A DNA stretch of 64,000 nucleotides from Acidiferrobacteraceae bacterium (lineage in GTDB: Bacteria > Pseudomonadota > Gammaproteobacteria > Arenicellales > UBA868). The notes below the pieces were generated by a model. That model ran no database searches, was not told where the DNA came from, and saw only the letters and a program-made list of their open reading frames with translations. Positions 9,107 to 17,787 of this stretch are shown here, piece after piece (position 1 is the stretch's first letter; each line of letters starts with the position of its first letter). Made by a program: the position numbers and the translations under genes. The stretch covers positions 1 through 64,000 of the forward strand of contig PBOB01000027.1 in NCBI GenBank assembly GCA_002724185.1, written 5' to 3'.

Positions 9107-10303
9107 TTAGATTAACAGATCGCAAACTGCGTGCAGATACATGAGTGTTGCACGTTCGAGTTGCTCAATCTCGACATACTCATCAATAGAATGTGCTTGT
9201 GTTAAATTGCCAGGGCCGCATATTATTGTTGGGCTACCTAGAAAAGGAGCATCGGTTGCGCCAGGGAAGGCAGATGCTTCTGATTTAGCGCCTGTAAGTA
9301 CTTCGGCTGCATTTATCAGTGAACGTACCACTGGCACGTCTACAGAAACATCATTAGCTGGAATATTCCATGACGATTTACTGAGCTCGTATCGAAATCC
9401 TGGATCATCTATCCTTAAGGCTTCAAGGATTCGTTCGATGTCGTTGTGTACGCTTTCGATAGTGTCTCCAGGAAGAAGTCGACGATCAATTTCTAGTTCG
9501 CAAAAATCAGGAACTACACTGGCGATATCACCTCCACGAATTACACCTGGACTATAGCTGCCATGTCCGCATAATGGATGCGGTTCACGAGATGATAGTT
9601 CATTGTTGTAATCAGACAGAGCTGTCACAATCTTCGCCATGCGCTCAATTGCATTTGCTCCCTCATCGGGAATGCTTGAGTGCACTGCTTTTCCAAATGT
9701 ACGGATAAACAAGCCATACTGGCCTTTGTGTGCAGGGCATACGGCAAGACTTGAGGGTTCTCCAATAATGCAGTGGTCTGCAAATGGACCATGTTGGCCG
9801 ATGTCTCGCGAACCAATCATTTGCCACTCTTCATCTGCGACGCCGCATAGAATGAGTGTACCCTCTAACTTCAGATCCGACTCTTTAACTAACCTTATTA
9901 CCTCAAGATAGCAGGCCAATGCAGCTTTCATGTCACAGGAACCACGCCCATAGATTCGGCCGTCTGCCTCACGGGCGTTATACGGATCGTCGTATACCTC
10001 GGCTGGCACTGTATCAAGATGCCCGCAAAGCATAAGTGAAGCTCCCGCGTTAGTACCGTGTACGACACCAAGAACGTTTGGCCTTCCTGGTGTCACATCG
10101 CGAGAAGATACATCCATGCCGAGCTGATTCATTTGATCAAGATAATATTCTGCTATCTCCTTTTCACGGTAGCCCGGTCGAGGTGCGCTATCCATTGGAT
10201 TTACACTAGGGATAGCGATCATTTCTTTTAGGTGAGTTTTAATAGATTCTAGCGATACTGAGTCTGTTAGAATACCCAGTTTCTCTTTGATCATATCATT
10301 CAT
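9107..10303 (-). CDS. M20 family deacylase, acetylornithine deacetylase (ArgE)-like
   Basis: Cytosolic zinc peptidase-fold amidohydrolase of 398 residues. Visible metal and catalytic residues are H95 and D97 (CGHLDTVP), bridging D124 (GRGSCDMKAA), and the catalytic and metal Glu pair E158-E159 (ADEEW). The layout and length match ArgE/succinyl-diaminopimelate desuccinylase-type enzymes, with ArgE closest by eye. The start ATG is preceded by AAGGAAGA at good spacing. It is monocistronic and away from other arginine genes, so it may act on another N-acyl amino acid. Confidence 0.8.
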   Translation of the reverse strand: MNDMIKEKLGILTDSVSLESIKTHLKEMIAIPSVNPMDSAPRPGYREKEIAEYYLDQMNQLGMDVSSRDVTPGRPNVLGVVHGTNAGASLMLCGHLDTVPAEVYDDPYNAREADGRIYGRGSCDMKAALACYLEVIRLVKESDLKLEGTLILCGVADEEWQMIGSRDIGQHGPFADHCIIGEPSSLAVCPAHKGQYGLFIRTFGKAVHSSIPDEGANAIERMAKIVTALSDYNNELSSREPHPLCGHGSYSPGVIRGGDIASVVPDFCELEIDRRLLPGDTIESVHNDIERILEALRIDDPGFRYELSKSSWNIPANDVSVDVPVVRSLINAAEVLTGAKSEASAFPGATDAPFLGSPTIICGPGNLTQAHSIDEYVEIEQLERATLMYLHAVCDLLI

Positions 10304-10464
10304 TAAATCTTCCTTTTACGTTGAATTGACTAGATTAAACCATTTCATAAGCATCATACTTCCAAAGTAGAGCACAGTGCAGTTGATAATTGTTATGCAG
10401 CCAATACAGACGAGCCCGAAGCGTTTCCAGAGAAGATATTATAGACGCGTCCGGATGATTAATA

Positions 10465-10818
10465 ATGAACATCAAAGAAATTACTAGAATTCTACAAACA
10501 TTTTCTGATCAAAGAGATTGGAATCAGTTCCATACTCCTAAGAATCTAGCGATGGCCCTAAACGTTGAAGCCTCTGAGCTACTAGAACTATTCCAATGGT
10601 CAAATAGTGGCGGTGCAGAAGAGTCTGAGCAAGATAGTGACTGTCGTGAGGATATTGCGCGAGAAGTGGCAGATATTATGATTTATCTGATCCGTTTTTG
10701 TGACGTTGTTAATATTGATTTAGAGCATGCGGTAAGAAATAAAATTGACGAGAATGAGGAAAAATACCCAGTCAGCTTATCAAGAGGTAATGCAGTAAAG
10801 TATAGTCGGCGTGATTGA
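10465..10818 (+). CDS. MazG-like nucleotide pyrophosphohydrolase
   Basis: A 117-residue all-alpha NTP pyrophosphatase of the MazG/RS21-C6 (dCTPP1-like) group, expected to hydrolyse non-canonical or excess (d)NTPs to monophosphates. The family metal-binding pattern is visible: acidic helix EASELLELFQW (about 34-44) and EDIAREVADIMIYLIRF (about 62-78). The opening (RDWNQFHTPKNLAMAL) is typical of house-cleaning members. It stands alone, with non-coding flanks of 161 and 186 nt. Confidence 0.88.
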   Translation: MNIKEITRILQTFSDQRDWNQFHTPKNLAMALNVEASELLELFQWSNSGGAEESEQDSDCREDIAREVADIMIYLIRFCDVVNIDLEHAVRNKIDENEEKYPVSLSRGNAVKYSRRD

Positions 10819-11004
10819 CCAATTACTCGTATTAATACTATAGCGACCTGTTATAGGAAAGAACATGCGATAATCAGGTGAGGGAAAGCGTGTAAGGTCT
10901 TGAACAAAATCATAAAATATGTGTTATGTATTGGAGCTTCGCAAGATATTCCGTGATTTGGAGTGTATGGAAAGTATTCGTTATAGAGTTAGTAAAGCCT
11001 CGAA

Positions 11005-12189
11005 TTAGGAAGTAGACGATTTTGTGTTTGTGATAGTCTCAGGAAGTTCACTTAGAAGTGGGCATCCAAGCTGGATCATAGTAGAACGCAGTTCGTCTTG
11101 TAAGATCGCTATAGCATGGGCTGCACCTTGCCCCCCGAGCGCTGCTAAGGCGAACATGAAGGCGCGACCTAGCAATACAAAATCTGCGCCATGCGCTAAT
11201 GCAAGTGCAATTTCTCCACCAGTTCTAATGCCTCCATCAACTAGTAATGGAAAGCCAGAGCCAACTTCAGATCGAATACTTGAGAGAGTTTCTATCGCAG
11301 ATGGAGCTTCGTCTAGTTGGCGACCGCCATGGTTTGAAATCACCATGGCATCTATGCCCAACTCTTTGCACATTTGTGCATCAGAATTATGCAAGACCCC
11401 CTTTACAATGAGATTATCTGTCCAGTTGTCTCTAAACCAAGATAACTTCTCTCGCGTTATTTGATGAGGAAGGATGGGTAATGTTTGCAAGAATTTCCAC
11501 ATATCTCTTTTCTTGTAGGATTTGGGCATATGCGGTAGCCAGTTCTCAAAAGTTGGGGGGCCAGCTATTAATGTTTTAGTAGTCCAGCGAGGCTTGCATA
11601 GCATATCAAGGAAAACTTTAGGCCGGAGCTGTATAGGAAGAGATAAACCGTTACGGATGTTACGCGGTATTCTTGTTGTGGGTACGTCGATAGTGATGAC
11701 TAGCGTCTTATAGCCTGCTACTCTTGCCCGTTTGATAATTTGCAGGTTGATATCACGGCTATGTTGTGGATAGTGCTGGAACCATGTGTTCTGGATACCG
11801 CCATATTCAATAATATCTTCTAGTCGAGATGTTGCGTACAAACTAAGTATGAAGGGAATATTGGCTTTCTTAGCAGCTTTGCTTAGAAATTCAGAGCTAT
11901 TGGGCCATATCAGTCCATTGAGGCCTATTGGTGCAACCCCAAATGGCGCATCGAATTTTGTGTCTAATAATTGTTGTGAAATGTTCGGTATTATTTGAGA
12001 GTTCAATATATATTTAGGAGTTAGGGTGAGATGGCTGAAAGCCGCATGGTTTCTTTCAACTGCAGACCCCCTTACTCCTCCTCCAACTAGATAGTCCCAG
12101 ACAAATGGAGGCACGCGGTTACGTGCCTTATCTTCTAGATAAGCGACCGACGGATACCGTTGCTGGATGTTCATGCGAGTCAAAGACAA
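11005..12189 (-). CDS. FMN-dependent alpha-hydroxy acid dehydrogenase/oxidase
   Basis: TIM-barrel flavoenzyme of the L-lactate dehydrogenase (LldD)/glycolate oxidase/mandelate dehydrogenase family, oxidising an (S)-2-hydroxy acid to a 2-oxo acid. At 394 residues it has normal length. Active-site signature SNHGGRQLDEAP contains the catalytic H287 and R290, with the FMN-binding Lys263 and the C-terminal phosphate loop DGGIRTGGEIALALAHGADFV. No membrane segment is evident apart from the usual variable insertion (about 180-240). The true substrate cannot be read. A rhomboid protease gene follows on the same strand after 94 nt. Confidence 0.88.
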   Translation of the reverse strand: MSLTRMNIQQRYPSVAYLEDKARNRVPPFVWDYLVGGGVRGSAVERNHAAFSHLTLTPKYILNSQIIPNISQQLLDTKFDAPFGVAPIGLNGLIWPNSSEFLSKAAKKANIPFILSLYATSRLEDIIEYGGIQNTWFQHYPQHSRDINLQIIKRARVAGYKTLVITIDVPTTRIPRNIRNGLSLPIQLRPKVFLDMLCKPRWTTKTLIAGPPTFENWLPHMPKSYKKRDMWKFLQTLPILPHQITREKLSWFRDNWTDNLIVKGVLHNSDAQMCKELGIDAMVISNHGGRQLDEAPSAIETLSSIRSEVGSGFPLLVDGGIRTGGEIALALAHGADFVLLGRAFMFALAALGGQGAAHAIAILQDELRSTMIQLGCPLLSELPETITNTKSSTS

Positions 12190-12319
12190 TCAGTTATTCT
12201 TGATTTCAGTATTGTAGTAGCAGTATGAATCAAAGGTTAGTTCTATCTTTATTCTCAACTGATAGCGATTCGGGACTTATGAAGTAAGAACAATAAATCA
12301 AGATTCCGTCAAGTTTAGC

Positions 12320-12910
12320 CTAAGTCCTCATATTGCGTGATAGGCTTGTGCTCAATCCCCAAGCGAGTCCTACAATGAGACCTGCCGTATGTGCCATATT
12401 AGCGATTGGGCCAACTAGGCCGGTCCAACAAATTACGTACCAGGCCAACATCCAGACAATTATCGGCTTTTTTAATGAAATCCGAGATCGAGTGTTATAT
12501 TTTTGTTGCATCCAGATATAGCCCAGAAGCCCGTAGACTACTCCAGACATTCCCCCAAATAATGGCCCCTCAAGCGTATATTGAGCGAGGTTCGATGCTA
12601 TCCCGATAATGGACACAAGCGTTGCTAGCTTCCAACTATTCTCTGTTACTTCAACTGCACCTCCGAGATCCCACAACCAGAGTATATTAAATAAAAGATG
12701 GAGTAACCCAAAGTGGATAAATATAGGTGTGAGGAGACGCCATATTTCACCGGCCATAATTTCGGCTAGGCCTGAATCGAAGTAGGAAGAGATAAAAAGT
12801 GGAGCGATTCGTCCTATGTTAGAACCTAGCCCGGAAAGCCAACTGGTGACGATGCAAACTAGGATCAGTCCAGTGGTTAATGGGGGAATTGATCTAGGTG
12901 GATAAGCCAA
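12320..12910 (-). CDS. Rhomboid-family intramembrane serine protease
   Basis: Inner membrane protease of 196 residues with six predicted transmembrane helices. The catalytic dyad is S122 in GMSGVVYGLLGY and H174 in NMAHTAGLIVG; a WRLLTPIFIHFGLLHLLFN segment matches the conserved L1/TM2 region. It lacks the cytoplasmic N-terminal domain of E. coli GlpG, so it is of the compact type. The only usable initiator is TTG at 12910, because an in-frame TAA lies four codons upstream. Substrates are unknown. Confidence 0.88.
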   Translation of the reverse strand: MAYPPRSIPPLTTGLILVCIVTSWLSGLGSNIGRIAPLFISSYFDSGLAEIMAGEIWRLLTPIFIHFGLLHLLFNILWLWDLGGAVEVTENSWKLATLVSIIGIASNLAQYTLEGPLFGGMSGVVYGLLGYIWMQQKYNTRSRISLKKPIIVWMLAWYVICWTGLVGPIANMAHTAGLIVGLAWGLSTSLSRNMRT

Positions 12911-13001
12911 ATGCTGGCACTCTTAGCTTAGTTGTGGGAGATCCATATTGTGGCCTGTTGATCAACGTGCGTTGCGGCTTTAATGCCGTGATTGTCAGTA
13001 A

Positions 13002-14546
13002 TCAATTCGACGGAGAGACCATCACTGTTCTTGGCAGTCGTATGTCAAAGTTATTTCGAAGAGTTATGTCAGTTGCCTCGGAAATATGTTGGGGGTAATG
13101 GTGAGAGAGAAGATATCTAGTTTTTTCTCTGGCTATTTGACGCAATTCATGGCCACCACGATCTTGCCATTCCTCTATGCTATGGCGGTCACTAATTTCT
13201 GGGTACAAAAAATCTGTTTCCATGCGTTCCAGTGTTTCCGATTGCCCAAGAAAATGACCTTCTGCATTAACTACATCTTGGATCTGTGATACCGCAAGTG
13301 CTTTCTCATCTACTGCGAAGCAATCGAGTGATTTAAGTATGCTACCAAGCATATCATTATCAATTACATAGCTCTCCAAGGCGCAACCCGTAAGACTGGC
13401 CTGCATACCGCAGGCTTGAGTGATTAAGTTGGATCCAGCTTGAGCTGCTAGTGAAACCGTTAGGGCCTTCTCATAACCACTTTGTACATCAGGAAGTTTA
13501 CTATCGGTCGCTCCTGCAATAGTGGAGTTTGGCAAATTATAGTATTGGGCCATTTGTGTCACTGCAGCCATTAATAGTGCCTGCTCACCGCTACCCCCTG
13601 ACATTGCACCAGTCCGTAAATCGGTGACCATTGGCCGCATCCCAAAAACTACTTTTGCTTCTGGATTAATGAGCCATGCAAAAATCATACCAGCAAATGT
13701 TTCTGCTATTGTCTGAGCGATGCAACCGGCCATGGTAACAGGGCTCGATGCGCCTAATTGGCCAAAAGTATTTGCATGAATCGGCATTCCTAGACGCACA
13801 CCCTCAGCCATTCCCTCACAAGCAACTCGATCAAGGCGGAGAGGTGGAATGGCATGATTAACATTAAGAGAAAGAAAAGGCTTTTCCATAAATGCTCGAG
13901 CTGATCCCGCTATCGTATAACACATATCTGCAATTTCAGCTACATGCTCTGGTAGCGATACACTGACGCAAACATGTTTTTTTGTACCGCTTAAGCAGGC
14001 ATACGTTGTATTAATATCTAGAGAATGTAGATCAGGCATATCACAAGCAATCATTGGTCGGCTAAAAAAATGAATGTTGCTCAAGCAATCAACCAGTCGA
14101 GCTGCATTATAGAGATCTTCGAGAACTGATTCTCGATAAGTTGAAGTTTCAAGATCTAGAACACGTGGGGCGGCACCGCCAGAGCCCACATGAACCTTGT
14201 TCCCTGATAGCTCCATTTCATTTTCGGCTACTTGCCCAAATAGGCTAAAGCTGTTGGTAATACCTCTTAGCGCTCTATCAACCAATTCGTTAGGAAGAAG
14301 TAGGCGTCCATTCTTCAATTCTCCACCAGCAGCGCTAACTGCATCTACTACAACGCCAGGAGCATCAGAAAAACCAATGCGCTGTAGTATGTCTCGAGCA
14401 GCGCCATCGATAGCGGTTACTTGGTCTAGGTCTAGTGGATAATATCGCCCTCCAATAGGTGGCGGAGTAGTACGTTGTGGACCAAGAGTATTGATACCCG
14501 AACGTGTCCGGTTTTGTGCTCGTCCTTTTCTTCTAGTTTGTTCCAC
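13002..14546 (-). CDS. MttB-family (trimethylamine methyltransferase-like) protein, non-pyrrolysine
   Basis: A 514-residue TIM-barrel protein of the MttB superfamily, whose members transfer a methyl group from a quaternary or tertiary amine to a cognate corrinoid protein. The frame contains no internal TAG, so it is not a pyrrolysine enzyme and belongs to the large MttB-like group that includes the glycine betaine (MtgB) and proline betaine (MtpB) methyltransferases. No corrinoid protein (MttC/MtgC) or RamA-type activator is encoded in the window, so the methyl acceptor is unclear. The N-terminus is basic and proline-rich, as in marine alphaproteobacterial homologues. A paralogue lies at 20939-22498. 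Confidence 0.87.
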   Translation of the reverse strand: MEQTRRKGRAQNRTRSGINTLGPQRTTPPPIGGRYYPLDLDQVTAIDGAARDILQRIGFSDAPGVVVDAVSAAGGELKNGRLLLPNELVDRALRGITNSFSLFGQVAENEMELSGNKVHVGSGGAAPRVLDLETSTYRESVLEDLYNAARLVDCLSNIHFFSRPMIACDMPDLHSLDINTTYACLSGTKKHVCVSVSLPEHVAEIADMCYTIAGSARAFMEKPFLSLNVNHAIPPLRLDRVACEGMAEGVRLGMPIHANTFGQLGASSPVTMAGCIAQTIAETFAGMIFAWLINPEAKVVFGMRPMVTDLRTGAMSGGSGEQALLMAAVTQMAQYYNLPNSTIAGATDSKLPDVQSGYEKALTVSLAAQAGSNLITQACGMQASLTGCALESYVIDNDMLGSILKSLDCFAVDEKALAVSQIQDVVNAEGHFLGQSETLERMETDFLYPEISDRHSIEEWQDRGGHELRQIAREKTRYLLSHHYPQHISEATDITLRNNFDIRLPRTVMVSPSN

Positions 14547-14666
14547 AGCTACCTCCAGTTGTTAGTGCAACCGTATCACACCATAACTAACTACACAGAA
14601 TTTTTCGGTGTAAATTAGACTATCTTGTATAGTTATTGAGAATTCCAGCTATAATTGCGTCTACTT

Positions 14667-15461
14667 ATGATCAACCCTGAATCCATAGTCAACCTCAGGC
14701 GCTATCCAATAACAGATTTTCTGTCTCCTTTATCTCAGTCAATTAGAGAAGAGTGTCGAAAGCAATTTCTTGTAAATGGTCTTTGTGCGCTTCCTCAATT
14801 TATATCGCCAGATATTCAAAATGATTTGACCGCTGAGGTAAACAGTCTAATCAATGAGGCGTATTTTTGTGATAGTACCCACAATGTGTATCTTACAAAT
14901 CCAAGCTCGTCCGAAAAACAAGACAAGTTATCATTTCATCAGGAGCAGACTTTTGTTGGGTCTGTTGCCTATGATCGCATCGATCGTGGTGGGCTACTTG
15001 AGACTCTTTACTTATGGGATCCATTGAAAGATTTTTTAGGATTTATTTTAGGTAAGTCTCCACTATTTCGATTTGCTGATCCCTTAGGAGCGTGTTCGAT
15101 CAACGTTTTTGTGGAGGGCGGTCAGCATGGTTGGCACTTTGACGAGTCAGAATTTAGTATTACTCTAATGCTACAAAAACCAAGATTGGGTGGTCAGTTT
15201 GAGTATATTCCTATGATTAGAGGCCTTGCAGATGAGAAAGAGATTATTAAGCGCGCCTTGCAAGGCGACCGGCGGGATGTCAAGACTCTTGTATTCGATC
15301 CAGGAACATTGCTTGTATTTGCTGGCCAAAAGACCATTCATAGGGTCACGGAAGTTGGTGGCACCATACCAAGATTAGTGCCTGTTTTATGCTATGCAGA
15401 TCGCCCGGATCTAGTAAATAGCGAGGCAGTTCGAACTCTTTTTTGGGGCCGTTCGACCTAA
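14667..15461 (+). CDS. BesD/HalD-like Fe(II)/2-oxoglutarate oxygenase
   Basis: A 264-residue non-haem iron enzyme. Central motif GWHFDESEFSITLMLQ gives H157-x-D159, followed by GGQFEY, and a distal H225 in QKTIHRVTEVGG with R236 as a likely 2-oxoglutarate anchor. The overall pattern (FADPLGACSINVF, LCYADRP, C-terminal FWGR) resembles the family annotated as BesD/HalD halogenases. In true halogenases of that family Asp is replaced by Gly to leave room for chloride. Here Asp is present, so hydroxylation or desaturation is the more likely reaction. A TTG four codons upstream is an alternative start. An EamA transporter follows in the same direction after 60 nt. Confidence 0.8.
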   Translation: MINPESIVNLRRYPITDFLSPLSQSIREECRKQFLVNGLCALPQFISPDIQNDLTAEVNSLINEAYFCDSTHNVYLTNPSSSEKQDKLSFHQEQTFVGSVAYDRIDRGGLLETLYLWDPLKDFLGFILGKSPLFRFADPLGACSINVFVEGGQHGWHFDESEFSITLMLQKPRLGGQFEYIPMIRGLADEKEIIKRALQGDRRDVKTLVFDPGTLLVFAGQKTIHRVTEVGGTIPRLVPVLCYADRPDLVNSEAVRTLFWGRST

Positions 15462-15521
15462 TCTAGCACCCATCGCCATGCAGTTGTATCGGCTAACTAG
15501 GAGTTAGGAATACAGTTCGAG

Positions 15522-16442
15522 ATGACTCGCTCGCAAAATATTAGTGCTTCAGCAAATCTGAGCTGTTTTTTTGCCATGGTTCTATGGGCTGCAGGCTTTA
15601 TTGCTGCTGAATATCTATTTGAGACATGGGGTTCATTATCAATGCTTTCAGTTAGGCTTGTGGCAAGTATGGGGTTCCTTTTATGTTGGTGGGGTATGAC
15701 AGAAGACTGGTTTGTGATTCTAAATTCACCATGGAAAGAGGGTATAAAGGTCGGTGCTATAGGTTGGGGTCTCGGTGGTATTCTCTTGCTGATAGGGCAA
15801 CAATTATCAGATCCTGTTACAACAACAATAGTTGTAGCGATGATGCCAATTGCAGCTGCTGTGATCGAGCTTATTTGGGATGGTCGTTCGTTAACTCGGC
15901 GCCTAATCTTCGGTATCATTTTGGCAATTACTGGTGGATACCTTGCCACTGGATTAAGCATAGAGGATGGAGATTATAGCTTCGGTGTTTTTTTATGTTT
16001 GGCCGCAATATTTTTGTTTGCTTGGGCAACTAGAACAACTACCCGTAGATTCAATCGACTCACATACACTGGTCAAGCAACTATAACAATGGCAGGTGGC
16101 ATGTTTATTACTTTGATATGTCATATGATCGCATTGATGGCCGGTAGTCCTCTTGCAGAGGTAGGTGATATTAACTCAGACAATATTACCGCTTTAATAG
16201 TGTTTGCTTTGCCATCTGCGGCTATTGCGCAGTTATTTTGGATTTGGGGTGCAGGAAAGCTAGGTATACTACTTGCATCTGTTCACATGAATGCTGTCCC
16301 ATTTTATGTTATGAGTCTTGCTGTCTTGCTGGGAACGACAGAGTGGAGATGGATTCAAGCAATTGGTGCTGGAATCATTGTTATTGCAGTGTTTGTCTCG
16401 CAAAGAGGCTCCAGGAGCAATTATCAAGAAAAAAGTGAGTAG
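15522..16442 (+). CDS. EamA-domain DMT family transporter
   Basis: Inner membrane carrier with ten predicted helices in two EamA repeats (about 10-145 and 155-300), 306 residues, the normal size for the drug/metabolite transporter superfamily. Members export amino acids and other metabolites. It follows the BesD/HalD-like oxygenase by 60 nt on the same strand, so export of that enzyme's product is a reasonable but untested idea. Two other EamA transporters are at 33113-33979 and 41316-42248. Confidence 0.87.
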   Translation: MTRSQNISASANLSCFFAMVLWAAGFIAAEYLFETWGSLSMLSVRLVASMGFLLCWWGMTEDWFVILNSPWKEGIKVGAIGWGLGGILLLIGQQLSDPVTTTIVVAMMPIAAAVIELIWDGRSLTRRLIFGIILAITGGYLATGLSIEDGDYSFGVFLCLAAIFLFAWATRTTTRRFNRLTYTGQATITMAGGMFITLICHMIALMAGSPLAEVGDINSDNITALIVFALPSAAIAQLFWIWGAGKLGILLASVHMNAVPFYVMSLAVLLGTTEWRWIQAIGAGIIVIAVFVSQRGSRSNYQEKSE

Positions 16443-16569
16443 AACTCTCGCTTGGCGCGGAATGTATTGAGGTCGCAGGGCGTGTGCGTTCTATATCGCT
16501 ATACCTACCCCGATAATGGGTTTTATAATCCGCGATAATAGAAGCTATCATTAATTTCTAGTAGCGCCT

Positions 16570-17520
16570 ATGAAGATCAAAATCGAAACATTTAGACAAG
16601 AAACATTTCCAATCGATCCCGATGCAGTCAAGCAAATTGACATCTTGGATGTGCAGACAATAAGTGGTACAGAAGTCGAGAATCCTTGCAAAATACCGAT
16701 TTTGTACTGTGAGTTTAGTAATATTGTATTCCTCGAGTTTTGCCCAACAGAAGAAACAGCAAACAATCTGTATATTGGTGCTGAGCGGCGGTTAGCTGAA
16801 AGGATTGGTGCTAAGAGCCGAGAACGTGTCCGAAGAATTATGCGTGTTTTAAGATCCAGCGGATTATCTGTCCCAGATAAACCAAAATTATTGGAGATTG
16901 GTTGTGGTTTTGGATTTAATGTTTCCTCTATGGCTGCGAAGCTGCGAGGAGTTGCTTATGGTATCGAACCATCGATGCATGTTAGCGAGATATGCGAAGA
17001 GAATGGTGTAAAGCTTATAGGCAATGATATAAGTGCTATTGGTGATTCTGGCATAGATTTTGATATTGTCATCATGATTCAGTCTCTAGAGCACATTATT
17101 GATCCTAATAAGTGTATCGAGATGATCAAATCTTCTGCTAAACCAGGAATGATTTTCTTGATCGAGGTGCCCGATGTTCAAGTAACAACAAATGTTTCAG
17201 TCTGGCATCCATTTTGCTATTCACCCCGTGGACTACATTTATTACTAAATAGGCACGGTTTTAGAGTTTTGGCTTGTAATTCTAGAATAACTGATAAGCG
17301 GCAGTTTACAGATATTGATCTAGCGGCTGTTTATACAGGCGGCATTGTAGAAGACCAGGGCAGTTCTTTAACAACCCCTAAGACGGTTGAGGAGTTTGTC
17401 GCAGATCAACTACGGCTCAATCCAAGTGCGAGTGAGCGAAAAATAAGAGATATAGCATTCCGCTGGTCGGTATCTATGCAGCTACTTAAGCGCAGAGCGA
17501 TGGGTATATCGATCGATTAA
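16570..17520 (+). CDS. Class I SAM-dependent methyltransferase
   Basis: A 316-residue protein with a Rossmann-type methyltransferase core. Motif I is LLEIGCGFGFNVSSMAAKL (about 112-130), motif II ends in the acidic IEP, and DIVIMIQSLEHIIDP gives motif IV. The N-terminal 90 residues form an extra segment (ERRLAERIGAKSRERV), and the C-terminus is helical. Architecture recalls the methyltransferase_11/23 enzymes found near glycan or small-molecule pathways, but no substrate can be assigned. It is 127 nt downstream of the EamA transporter on the same strand. Confidence 0.8.
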   Translation: MKIKIETFRQETFPIDPDAVKQIDILDVQTISGTEVENPCKIPILYCEFSNIVFLEFCPTEETANNLYIGAERRLAERIGAKSRERVRRIMRVLRSSGLSVPDKPKLLEIGCGFGFNVSSMAAKLRGVAYGIEPSMHVSEICEENGVKLIGNDISAIGDSGIDFDIVIMIQSLEHIIDPNKCIEMIKSSAKPGMIFLIEVPDVQVTTNVSVWHPFCYSPRGLHLLLNRHGFRVLACNSRITDKRQFTDIDLAAVYTGGIVEDQGSSLTTPKTVEEFVADQLRLNPSASERKIRDIAFRWSVSMQLLKRRAMGISID

Positions 17521-17787
17521 TGCTTCTCAATCTTGTGGATAGACGCTCCTAAGGTTTCCCGCTTTATGCTACTGAATTCATTTTAGGTTAGACCTGTTTT
17601 TTGCATACACAGAATAAAAGAAAATTGGAGTAGTTGACACCAGTGCTAGGTATATACTCTATCGCTAGTGAATAGATCGTCGGCTGTTATTTGGCGGTAC
17701 GTACTTTATGCGTTGATTGGGATCGTACGACTTTGCTTACTCGCTCATGTAATTTGTAGGTGGTAACCAGATTGATTGACAACAAAA

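Noticed and set aside
10304-10464. Hydrophobic minus-strand frame of about 43 codons upstream of the M20 gene
   Set aside because: It reads like a membrane helix, but no ATG, GTG or TTG is available at its beginning, and an in-frame stop limits it. It may be a decayed fragment or chance.
12898-13098. 66-codon plus-strand frame beyond the rhomboid gene start
   Set aside because: It overlaps the 3' end of the minus-strand MttB gene, lacks a ribosome site and has no recognisable sequence, so it is treated as an antisense shadow.
17634-17658. TTGACA followed by TATACT before the MetF-like gene
   Set aside because: The spacer is 13 nt, too short for a sigma-70 promoter; the next possible -10 at 17 nt is poor.
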